This document shows, piece by piece, positions 17,962 to 25,449 of a stretch of DNA of 64,000 nucleotides. A model generated the notes under the pieces. The model searched no databases. It was not told where the DNA came from and was given only the letters and a program-made list of their open reading frames with translations. How positions within the stretch are numbered: the first letter of the stretch is position 1; every line of letters starts with the position of its first letter. The position numbers and the translations under genes were made by a program. Source of the stretch: Paracholeplasma manati (GTDB lineage Bacteria; Bacillota_I; Bacilli_A; Acholeplasmatales; UBA5453); the NCBI RefSeq assembly GCF_025742995.1, contig NZ_JAOVQM010000003.1, positions 186,001-250,000 of the forward strand, read 5' to 3'.

Positions 17962-18810
17962 ATGTCTATGCATCGTCACCATTCATCTAGAGCGTATTTG
18001 AGAGATCTTCTTGAACTAGACTTCTATACGAGATTAATCATTCTAGCCATTACGTTTATGTTATCAGTGGTATTTGGTATTTATAATTTTGTTATTGGGA
18101 AGCGAGATGTATTCACTTGGATGTCCATTTCGTTGACAATCGGGACAGCCATCGCCATCATATTAATTGTCGTCTTTAGAAAAATAAAAAATGAGCGACA
18201 AAAACAACAATATTTTCGTTCAACCTGTTTCAAAATCTATCAAAAACCGTACCAAAAGGAGTACCATTTACCGAATTATATCGATCAAATCAGTGCTTTT
18301 GAAAGCATCTACAACAAGTTTAAATGTCCATTATACTTCGATGTTGTGCTTGAAAATCAATCATTCGATCATAGCGATATATCCATTGATTTGATTTTAT
18401 TCCATAACTCAGGTATATACGCCATTCAAGTTTTATCCTTTGATGGCCCCATAAAAGGTGACATTACCGAACGTACTTGGACACCTTACTTCTATTTAGG
18501 TCTCAAAAAAACACTTAAAGTGGATCAAGATTTATATCATCACTGGATTAAAAGTAATCACTTATCCAATCCAATCATGCAAACCGATTTATATGTAAAA
18601 AATATTCAAAAATATTTACCCACATATCCAATTAAAGGCATAACTATTCTAAAAGAAACCATGATCGATGAAACTTTTGACGCCATGAATGAACGTCTTT
18701 TCTCACTAAAAGATTTCATCTCATACGTTCAAAATCAACCAAGTATCTATACAGAAAGCGATCTTAAAAACGCTCAAAACAAGTTAGAAAAAAACATCAT
18801 TAAATACTAA
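17962..18810 (+). CDS. Membrane protein with possible NERD-like domain
   Basis: The 282-residue protein has two membrane helices (about 22-45 and 51-75) and then a soluble domain of about 200 residues. The stretch IDLILFHNSGIYAIQVLSFD near 150-170 resembles the core of NERD (nuclease-related) domains, where a conserved Asp and a following strand with a basic or acidic residue form the active site; here Gln-Val replaces the usual Glu-Thr-Lys, so activity is doubtful. GAAAGAAGG precedes the ATG. It is monocistronic. The domain assignment is tentative. Confidence 0.6.
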   Translation: MSMHRHHSSRAYLRDLLELDFYTRLIILAITFMLSVVFGIYNFVIGKRDVFTWMSISLTIGTAIAIILIVVFRKIKNERQKQQYFRSTCFKIYQKPYQKEYHLPNYIDQISAFESIYNKFKCPLYFDVVLENQSFDHSDISIDLILFHNSGIYAIQVLSFDGPIKGDITERTWTPYFYLGLKKTLKVDQDLYHHWIKSNHLSNPIMQTDLYVKNIQKYLPTYPIKGITILKETMIDETFDAMNERLFSLKDFISYVQNQPSIYTESDLKNAQNKLEKNIIKY

Positions 18811-18843
18811 AAAAAGAGTTCAATTGTGAGTTGAACTCTTTTT
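18811..18843. terminator. Bidirectional terminator between convergent genes
   Basis: A 13-bp stem (AAAAAGAGTTCAA at 18811-18823, TTGAACTCTTTTT at 18831-18843) has A- and T-tracts on its two sides, so it can stop transcription both from the plus gene and from pyk on the minus strand. Confidence 0.9.
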
Positions 18844-18854
18844 CTTTGGTTAAA

Positions 18855-20270
18855 TTAGATTTCGATGATACGTAGGGTATTGGTTGAACCATGTTGTTGT
18901 GCCCAACCAGAGGTGATGATGATCTTATCGCCTTTTTGGAAGCCAAATTCTTTAGCCACATCGATAGCGACACGGTCATATGAACCCATGTCTGTAAAGT
19001 CTCTACGATAAGCAGAGAATACGCCCCAATAATAAGTCAATTGGTTGCAAGTAGCGCGGTTATTGGATACTGCGATCACTGGTACAGAAGGTCTAAATTT
19101 GCATAGACGTTTAGGTGTACCACCGGTTTCAGTAAACGCGATGATCACTTTAACTTCAGGTAATGTGAGCGCACTTAAACTAACAGAGATACCAATCGCA
19201 TCGTTTACTGTGGATTGTGAGGTTTGAATCGCTTTTTGTAGCTTTTCATAATAAGGAATGTTGTCTTCAATGGCTTTTGCAATGGTATCCATGGTCAATA
19301 CTGATTCCACTGGGTATTCACCAGCAGCGGATTCACCGGATAGCATGATTGCATCAGATCCATCCAAAATGGCATTCGCAACGTCAGAAGCTTCAGCGCG
19401 TGTCGGACGTGGGTTGCTCATCATAGATTCTAACATGTGTGTAGCGGTAATCACTGGTTTGCCTTTAGCATTGGCAACAGAAATGATTTTCTTTTGATAT
19501 AGTGGTACTAAAGCGGTTGAAACTTCAACCCCTAAGTCACCTCTAGCAACCATGACACCATCACAAACTTCAAGGATGCTTTCGAGTTCATCGACGCCTT
19601 CTTGAGATTCGATTTTCGCAATGATTTCAATTCTTGGTGCATTGAATTCTTTGAGGATTTCTTTGATTTCTAATACATCGTCTTTACGTCTAACGAATGA
19701 TAACGCGATCATATCGACAGCCATTTCAGCACAGAACTTCATGTCCTCTTTGTCTTTTTTAGATACAAAAGGCATTGACAATTTAACGTTAGGTACGTTC
19801 ACACCTTTTTTGGTTTTAATAACGCCGTTGTTAAAAATCTCGCAGGTTAATACTTCATTGTTAGCTTCGATGATATTGAGACGCATCTTACCATCGTCAA
19901 TGAGTAAGAAATCGCCCACTTTAATGTCATCAAATAATTCTCTACAATCGATATGGAAGGCTTCTTTGGTACCAACGATTTGTTCTTTATGGACTTTTAC
20001 AATGTCACCCTTTTTAAAGGATGCGAAACCATTTTCGAATACACCAGTACGAATTTCTGGTCCTTTGGTGTCAGCTAAAATACCGACAAAACGGCCCATT
20101 CTCGCAGCGACACGGCGAATGGTTTCAATGCGGTTTTTATGTTCTTCATGTGAACCATGGGAGAAGTTTAAACGTGCAACGTTCATCCCTGCTTCAATCA
20201 TTTTTTCAATCATTACTTCATTTTCACTGGATGGTCCAATGGTACAAACAATCTTGGTTTTACGTTTCAT
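18855..20270 (-). CDS. pyk: Pyruvate kinase
   Basis: Pyk makes pyruvate and ATP from phosphoenolpyruvate and ADP, the last step of glycolysis. The 471-residue protein is the standard-length form without the extra C-terminal PEP-utiliser domain of Bacillus. Marks include KIVCTIGPSSEN, MNVARLNFSHG, the active-site VARGDLGVEVS and MLESMMSNPRPTRAEASDV. I start at 20270, where GGAGG lies 7 nt upstream; the frame remains open 12 codons further but with no signal. It stands alone with its own upstream region. Confidence 0.96.
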   Translation of the reverse strand: MKRKTKIVCTIGPSSENEVMIEKMIEAGMNVARLNFSHGSHEEHKNRIETIRRVAARMGRFVGILADTKGPEIRTGVFENGFASFKKGDIVKVHKEQIVGTKEAFHIDCRELFDDIKVGDFLLIDDGKMRLNIIEANNEVLTCEIFNNGVIKTKKGVNVPNVKLSMPFVSKKDKEDMKFCAEMAVDMIALSFVRRKDDVLEIKEILKEFNAPRIEIIAKIESQEGVDELESILEVCDGVMVARGDLGVEVSTALVPLYQKKIISVANAKGKPVITATHMLESMMSNPRPTRAEASDVANAILDGSDAIMLSGESAAGEYPVESVLTMDTIAKAIEDNIPYYEKLQKAIQTSQSTVNDAIGISVSLSALTLPEVKVIIAFTETGGTPKRLCKFRPSVPVIAVSNNRATCNQLTYYWGVFSAYRRDFTDMGSYDRVAIDVAKEFGFQKGDKIIITSGWAQQHGSTNTLRIIEI

Positions 20271-20342
20271 AAAATGCCTCCTAAATTCGATTTTTCGTAG
20301 GATCAATTCTGTTATGAATATCCTGATTAAACATCCATAAGT

Positions 20343-20348
20343 ATTTTA
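20343..20348 (-). promoter_or_regulatory. Candidate -10 of pyk
   Basis: TAAAAT on the minus strand at 20343-20348, about 73 nt upstream of the pyk start. The -35 is not clear. The 246-nt gap 20271-20516 holds this, a cre-like palindrome and the ansA terminator. Confidence 0.3.
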
Positions 20349-20457
20349 CCACATATTTCATAAAAAGGTAGATAAAAGGACAAGTTTTTCATATTTTCAC
20401 AATTCCTTTCAAAAATCACAATAAACCCCATAATGGCGAGATAACGATGTAAAATCT

Positions 20458-20472
20458 AGAAAGCGCTTTACT
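20458..20472. promoter_or_regulatory. cre-like palindrome upstream of pyk
   Basis: AGAAAGCGCTTTACT contains the perfect palindrome AAAGCGCTTT, matching the centre of catabolite-responsive elements (TGAAAGCGCTTTCA), though both outer pairs deviate. It is 188 nt from the pyk start and just upstream of the ansA terminator. LacI/CcpA-type binding is a possibility only. Confidence 0.35.
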
Positions 20473-20489
20473 TAATTTATTCATAATAA

Positions 20490-20512
20490 AAAGCCTAGGG
20501 TCGCTAGGCTTT
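20490..20512 (-). terminator. Terminator of ansA
   Basis: A 9-bp stem (AAAGCCTAG at 20490-20498, CTAGGCTTT at 20504-20512) with a 5-nt loop; on the minus strand it is followed by TTATTATG. Confidence 0.75.
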
Positions 20513-20516
20513 CAAG

Positions 20517-21491
20517 TTAAAATTCAAAGTATTTTTCAACCTTTGTATTGGCTTGACTGAGGGCTAACATGAGCTTTAATCGTGCTTTTTGACTCGATAA
20601 ATCACCAGCAAATAAGACGCCTAATTGTTTCAAATGATAGCCTCCGCCTTCATATCCATACGTGTCACGCACGCGTCCTTTAGGACAACGTGAAGTAATA
20701 ACAACCTTAATCCCTTGGTCAAGTGCACGCTTAATTGCTGGTACCATGGTTGGTGGGACATTCCCTCGACCAAATCCCTCTAAAACAATGCCCTGAACTT
20801 TTTTTGAATCAACGAAGAAGTCAATAAGATCACCATTTTGACCAGTTACGACTTTAACAATTTCAACTTGAGCCGTCAATTGAGAAGGTGTTAAGTGATA
20901 TTTTTTCTTTGCGGAATCACGATAATATGTGACATCCTGTTCGTCGACAATCCCAAGTGGACCAAACTCCATAGATTTAAATGTATCTAAAGCGAGGGTA
21001 TGTGTTTTCGTAACTTCAATGGCTGAATTGATTTCATCATTCAAAACCACAAGACACCCACGATTGTATGAGTTATCACTGGATGCAACCAATATGGCTG
21101 ACAATAAATTACTAAACCCATCATAACCCAGTTCAGAGAAATTTCGCATAGATCCTGTAACGACAACAGGCTTTTTGGTCTGGACATATAAATCCAAGAA
21201 ATAAGCTGTTTCCTCTAGTGTGTCTGTTCCATGAGTAACCACAGCACCAACAAATTCATCACTAGATAAGTAGCTATCAATCAGCTGACCAATTTGTAAC
21301 ATATCGGTTGGTGTGATGGATGGAGAAGGCTTCATAGAAAATAAATGCGGAACCAATGTAAAATTATGAAAACGCTTTCCTATTTTACTGATTAAATCAG
21401 ATTCATTATTCGATATGACAGACTTAGATGTTTGATCATCATTGGTCATGGAAATCGTTCCACCGGTAAAGACAATTAGTATTTTTTTCAT
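20517..21491 (-). CDS. ansA: L-asparaginase, type I-like
   Basis: The enzyme hydrolyses asparagine to aspartate and ammonia. The 324-residue protein has both catalytic Thr motifs: FTGGTISM at the N-terminus and VTHGTDTLEETAYFLD near residue 85. No signal peptide is seen, so it is the cytoplasmic type. I start at 21491 (MKKILIVFTGG), with GGAG upstream; the frame is open 16 codons earlier but those residues are not conserved in the family. It is monocistronic. Confidence 0.9.
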   Translation of the reverse strand: MKKILIVFTGGTISMTNDDQTSKSVISNNESDLISKIGKRFHNFTLVPHLFSMKPSPSITPTDMLQIGQLIDSYLSSDEFVGAVVTHGTDTLEETAYFLDLYVQTKKPVVVTGSMRNFSELGYDGFSNLLSAILVASSDNSYNRGCLVVLNDEINSAIEVTKTHTLALDTFKSMEFGPLGIVDEQDVTYYRDSAKKKYHLTPSQLTAQVEIVKVVTGQNGDLIDFFVDSKKVQGIVLEGFGRGNVPPTMVPAIKRALDQGIKVVITSRCPKGRVRDTYGYEGGGYHLKQLGVLFAGDLSSQKARLKLMLALSQANTKVEKYFEF

Positions 21492-22186
21492 AGTCATCAA
21501 CTCCGAATTCATTTTACCATGAAGCCATGAAATTTGCATTTAAAAAAGATGGTCTTGAAAGAGAATTTTTTCGAGATTAAAAGTGAAGCTTAAACGATAT
21601 ACCCAAAAATGGTAAAATACACCCATCACATTTTGAGAAGGCCGAAATTTAAGGCAAATGAGTTTTAAACATTCCCACAAAAAACCCATCGACCGCACTA
21701 TAGTCGTTTTTCTATATGGTTTACATAATATACATTATAGGCATAAACATAAAAATAAAATAAGAAACTTCTCTTGATTAAATGATATCACGAATAGAAC
21801 TTTTATATTGTTTAATGAGGCAATTAAACCTATTGAAAATGATTTAATTATACTCACTAATCGATTATTATATAATTAATATAGTGCGAGAGAGGTGTTT
21901 TTAACAAATGACATCTTGTATTGTTAACATTTGCCCATCTAGGGTCATTTTCGACCTTTTTAGGTGTTTTTTGGGGGATTTGTTTAGACCATCTTTTACT
22001 GCTAATACTTCTTCTTTTTCTCATGGGTATAGGTGTCATTTTTCATTATAACGAAAAGGAGGTATGATTACAGTTATAGACTATTTTTCTTCCATCGTGT
22101 TTGTGTCACTATTTTTGGAATCAGGTATCTAATCATCTTTTAATATAATATGAATAAATATTCGTATTATTACCTATGGTTATGTA
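21492..22186. other. Long AT-rich intergenic region without a supported gene
   Basis: Between ansA (minus) and the next plus gene lie about 750 nt. Visible pieces are TTAAAC-17-TAAAAT on the plus strand ending near 21617, a small CGAC/GTCG hairpin before TTTTTCTAT near 21690-21713, a 7-bp hairpin GTTTAAT/ATTAAAC at 21810-21829, very AT-rich sequence at 21840-21885, and a GGTC/GACC hairpin before a T-run near 21942-21962. A 60-codon minus frame (21857-22039) has no ribosome binding site or recognisable sequence. I see no tRNA or known riboswitch. It may be decayed sequence or contain small RNAs. Confidence 0.4.
22064..22132 (+). CDS. Possible 22-residue hydrophobic micro-ORF
   Basis: ATG at 22064 directly follows the strong Shine-Dalgarno AAAGGAGG (22055-22062), and a 22-codon frame (MITVIDYFSSIVFVSLFLES...) ends at TAA 22132. 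The peptide is hydrophobic enough to insert in a membrane. The spacing between Shine-Dalgarno and ATG is only 1 nt, which normally initiates badly, so this may be chance. Confidence 0.15.
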   Translation: MITVIDYFSSIVFVSLFLESGI

Positions 22187-22215
22187 TTGATGTTTAAATG
22201 GAATACGTATAAAAT
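22187..22215 (+). promoter_or_regulatory. Promoter of the 22244 gene
   Basis: TTGATG at 22187-22192 and TAAAAT at 22210-22215 with a 17-nt spacer, placing the start near 22222, just before the ribosome binding site ACGAGGT. Confidence 0.6.
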
Positions 22216-22243
22216 AAAAGTATAAAAGAAACGAGGTAAAAAG

Positions 22244-22675
22244 ATGTCTCTAGGTTTTAATCGTGTCACTTTACCCCATACACATTTAGTTCAAGTCATG
22301 GGGAAATCACCTGAGGAGGTTCAATCCGAACTTCATAAATACTTAGATCAAAATGCTGTTAGCGATTTTGAAGTTTATACGTTTGACATGGTCATTAAGC
22401 AAGGCGGTGTACGCAATGTCCTTTATGTTGGTTACGCATCCATCCCTGCAGGGCTTAAATCGGTTGGACAATCCAAGGTCATTTCATTGAGCAATAATAA
22501 ATTCATTGAATGTGAAATCCCTATCTCGAATTATGAAGATTTCTTAGATGGCAAATTCAATGATGAAATGACTGAATACAAGAAAGTCAATCAATTGAAA
22601 GATGATATGTCTAGTGTATTCGCTTTGTTTCAAAAGAATGACAATGTCGTTCGTGTTTTAATCCCATATAAATAG
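22244..22675 (+). CDS. Unrecognised 143-residue protein, possibly GyrI-like
   Basis: I do not recognise this small soluble protein. It has no signal peptide or membrane segment. Its pattern, with a strand leading to VGYASIPAGLKSVG in the middle and a final strand VRVLIPYK, is loosely like GyrI/AraC-effector-binding (SOUL-like) folds, which bind small molecules. That resemblance is weak. It has its own promoter and shares a perfect bidirectional terminator with the convergent gene on the minus strand. Confidence 0.65.
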   Translation: MSLGFNRVTLPHTHLVQVMGKSPEEVQSELHKYLDQNAVSDFEVYTFDMVIKQGGVRNVLYVGYASIPAGLKSVGQSKVISLSNNKFIECEIPISNYEDFLDGKFNDEMTEYKKVNQLKDDMSSVFALFQKNDNVVRVLIPYK

Positions 22676-22683
22676 AGATCAAA

Positions 22684-22711
22684 AAAACGCATATCGGCCG
22701 ATATGCGTTTT
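22684..22711. terminator. Bidirectional terminator
   Basis: A perfect 28-nt palindrome, AAAACGCATATCGG at 22684-22697 followed by its reverse complement, with A-run before and T-rich sequence after. It separates two convergent genes. Confidence 0.9.
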
Positions 22712-22714
22712 GTT

Positions 22715-23785
22715 TTACTCTGCGTGGTTGAATAGATCCAACTGTTGGGGATTGAACTTTTCTAATTTGTCAGTGACCCTTAACCATTGTGCTGTACGAC
22801 CACTGCCAAGAGGTCGAATGAGACCGCGTTCTTTCAAACTCATCAATGTTCGATTGATGGTAGCGTCTGAAGCATACGGATGTTTGGCACGGATGTCTTT
22901 TTTACTAAAGGTTGCTGGCCCGCTTAAAACAGTGCCTTCAATACTGTTGGTTTTATTCATTTTGCGTTCGAACTCATATTCATGTGCTTTAATTTCTACA
23001 TTCTTGTGTAAGGTTTCTAATACATTGACAAGAATGCGTTGAATGGGTTCGGTTTGTGAGAAACCTTCACTCCAGTTATAAGATGCTTGAATGAATCCAC
23101 TATCAAACTGTGGTTGTAAAGGTAATAAAGCTTGAAAGAATGAATCGTAGCGGCATACTTTAAAGTATTTCGCTGCGAGCGTATAAATTGTCATTAATCC
23201 AATCAAATCGTTTCTATCCGAAAATAGCCCTAATTTAACAAAATCGATATAGAAGTTCGTCATGATTTGAACCATCTCATATTTGTTGTTTCGTCGATGT
23301 TGATGAAACAACTCAATGATCTTTTTGAGTTTGTCTTCTGGTGTCAATTCTTCAAAAGATTTCGCTAAACGTTCCGCTTTCGCTTTGGGGTCTCGAATGA
23401 GTCTGATATCATCATACCCTCTAAACATCGTTAGGGTGAGGTCTTTGATCTCATTGGTGGTCAAATCGAAGGTGTCTGCCAATTGTTGTACACGAGATAA
23501 GATTTCTTTTAAGTTTTTTAATAGGATCTCATCTTTGTTTTTCGCAACAAAATCTTTTTTCGGATCGCTCAATAATTTGATTCTAGCCGGTGTTAAATTC
23601 AGCTTTAAATAATAAGCCAATGCTTGCGTATCGAGTTCGAGTGTGGTTCTTGCCATCACTTCATCATCACGGCTAAACAACGCTTTATAATAATAGGATT
23701 GACCCTTTTGTTCATACAGTCTAAACAACTGCATGACCAAGTCATTGGGCAAATGCAATCGTTCCATGTTGCTCAAGCATTTCAA
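22715..23785 (-). CDS. Fic-related protein lacking the catalytic motif, with C-terminal winged helix
   Basis: The 356-residue protein looks like a Fic-family protein of the Bacilli type. The N-terminal region (LHLPNDLVMQLFRLYEQKG; LELDTQALAYYLKLNL) and the segment SYNWSEGFSQTEPIQRIL near 235-252 correspond to parts of such proteins, and the C-terminus (FSKKDIRAKHPYASDATINR, about 293-312, then GRTAQW) is a winged helix. At the Fic motif position (HPFxDGNGRxxR) I see LGLFSDRNDLIG (about 185-196), so His and the phosphate loop are gone. It is therefore probably a DNA-binding regulator, not an AMP-transferase. The start is TTG at 23785, with AGGAGG 7 nt upstream; the ATG at 23767 has no such site. 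Confidence 0.65.
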   Translation of the reverse strand: MKCLSNMERLHLPNDLVMQLFRLYEQKGQSYYYKALFSRDDEVMARTTLELDTQALAYYLKLNLTPARIKLLSDPKKDFVAKNKDEILLKNLKEILSRVQQLADTFDLTTNEIKDLTLTMFRGYDDIRLIRDPKAKAERLAKSFEELTPEDKLKKIIELFHQHRRNNKYEMVQIMTNFYIDFVKLGLFSDRNDLIGLMTIYTLAAKYFKVCRYDSFFQALLPLQPQFDSGFIQASYNWSEGFSQTEPIQRILVNVLETLHKNVEIKAHEYEFERKMNKTNSIEGTVLSGPATFSKKDIRAKHPYASDATINRTLMSLKERGLIRPLGSGRTAQWLRVTDKLEKFNPQQLDLFNHAE

Positions 23786-23810
23786 AATAACACCTCCTTA
23801 GATTGTTTTT

Positions 23811-25448
23811 TTATACGTGGAATACAGACCCACCAATGAATTCTCTCAAGAGTGAGTTGTTTGGTACTAAATCATCTTCAATGTCTTTAAAGTATTTCAA
23901 GAACTTAATGAGGCGGTTGGCGGTGATGAAGTGTTCAGAATCCCTTGGAATCGCATTGAGCGTTCTAAAGGCATGTTTCTTCATGACGGCTAACTCATAA
24001 GTGAGTTCTGAATTAAAGACATAATTGGCGGTTTCTTGGTATGGATAAATCCATTTGAATTCACCACGACGAACACTCGCCCACATCGCGATGGTTTCTT
24101 CCGCTGGTGAGTTTCTAAATTTTTGGTCACGTACAATACGTCTTAATAAACGTAAGTCCGTAAAACTAATTGGATTGTGATTGTCGATGTGTAATTGGGT
24201 TTGAGGGGCGATGAACACCTTGAATTTTTGATGGTGTGGAATCGACTCAGTCAAACGGTCATTCAAGGCGTGGATGCCTTCAATGATGATTGGGGTGGTT
24301 TCGCTGATGCGTACCTTACGACCATCTTCACGCTTGCCTAATTTGAAGTTGAAATGTGGTAAGGTAACCTCTTCACCTTGAATCAAAGCCAACATTTGTT
24401 CGTCAAATAGTTGAATATCTAGCGCTTCAATGTGTTCTAAGTCCGGGTTTCCAAACTCATCTTTAGGCGCTTGAGATTTCGGCTTATAGTAGTCATCAAT
24501 CGAAATCATCAACGGTTTAATCCCTCTGGATAAGAGTTCAATTCTCAAACGCGTTGAGAATGTCGTTTTACCGGATGAGGATGGTCCCGCAATCGCGATC
24601 AAACGAATCGAATCGATGTCGGATGCAATTTTATCACCCAATTCCGCCATTTGACGGTTGTGTTTGGTTTCACACATATTGATGAGTTCTACCTCTAAAC
24701 CCTTTTCAACATATTGGTTGAGTTTTGAAATATAATCGCCACCAATGAGTTTACCCCATTTGGTTGCTTCTTTAATGGTTCTTGAGAAAATCGGTGCGTC
24801 ATCAAATGCTGGGATGATGCCACCAAGTTCACTACGTGGGTATTGGATAATGAACCCAGGATGGTAAAGGCTTAGCACATATTGTTTTAAGTAACCTGTG
24901 CTAGGCAACATGTAACCAAACATATAGTTGAAGTATTGGTCACAGGTGTACATATTAACTTTGTCTTCATCGCGATATTTTAAAATACCGACTTTATCCA
25001 TACTGCCACTGGATTTGTATAGTTCAATTGCTTCTTCTAAATCCATGTTTTTACGGACAATGGGTAAATCAAGTTCAACCAATCGTTTGATTTCGGAATC
25101 AATCGATTTGATGATGGTACGATCAATCTTTTGATCTAAGTTTTCTAGCACCCCTAAAATGGCTCTAGATACGCTATAGTTGAATTTAACATTGACGTTT
25201 GGATACAGATTTTTTACGGCCATCGCAATCACATATCTCAAAGTCGCTTCATAAATTCTGACAGCGTCTCGGTCTTTTAAGTCCAGGAAGACCACTTCTG
25301 AATTTTTAGTCAACGGGAATGTTAACTCTCTAATTCGGTTGTTGACGGTTGCAGCGTAAGCTTCAATCCCCAATTGATTCTTGAGTGCTTCAAGCGTCAT
25401 GCCTGGATCAAGTTCTAAGACTTGATTTTTTACGGTAATTCTAATCAT
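23811..25448 (-). CDS. TGS-domain nucleoside kinase (uridine kinase family)
   Basis: The 545-residue protein joins an N-terminal TGS domain and threonyl-tRNA-synthetase-like second domain (about 1-200) to a uridine-kinase/phosphoribulokinase-like kinase (about 275-545). The P-loop is AIAGPSSSGKTTFS; MISIDDYYK and IIIEGIHALND follow as expected. It is a known family in Firmicutes and mollicutes, presumed to phosphorylate nucleosides. I start at 25448 (MIRITVK), where GGAGTAAC precedes the ATG; this start lies 1 nt after the parC stop, so it is the third gene of the parE-parC operon. Confidence 0.85.
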   Translation of the reverse strand: MIRITVKNQVLELDPGMTLEALKNQLGIEAYAATVNNRIRELTFPLTKNSEVVFLDLKDRDAVRIYEATLRYVIAMAVKNLYPNVNVKFNYSVSRAILGVLENLDQKIDRTIIKSIDSEIKRLVELDLPIVRKNMDLEEAIELYKSSGSMDKVGILKYRDEDKVNMYTCDQYFNYMFGYMLPSTGYLKQYVLSLYHPGFIIQYPRSELGGIIPAFDDAPIFSRTIKEATKWGKLIGGDYISKLNQYVEKGLEVELINMCETKHNRQMAELGDKIASDIDSIRLIAIAGPSSSGKTTFSTRLRIELLSRGIKPLMISIDDYYKPKSQAPKDEFGNPDLEHIEALDIQLFDEQMLALIQGEEVTLPHFNFKLGKREDGRKVRISETTPIIIEGIHALNDRLTESIPHHQKFKVFIAPQTQLHIDNHNPISFTDLRLLRRIVRDQKFRNSPAEETIAMWASVRRGEFKWIYPYQETANYVFNSELTYELAVMKKHAFRTLNAIPRDSEHFITANRLIKFLKYFKDIEDDLVPNNSLLREFIGGSVFHV

Positions 25449-25449
25449 G

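Noticed and set aside
19621-20340. Long plus-strand frame opposite pyk
   Set aside because: It is the antisense shadow of a firmly identified pyruvate kinase gene and has no ribosome binding site or recognisable protein.
21857-22039. 60-codon minus-strand frame in the large intergenic gap
   Set aside because: Basic, low-information sequence, no ribosome binding site at a usable distance, and it crosses plus-strand hairpins; most likely chance.
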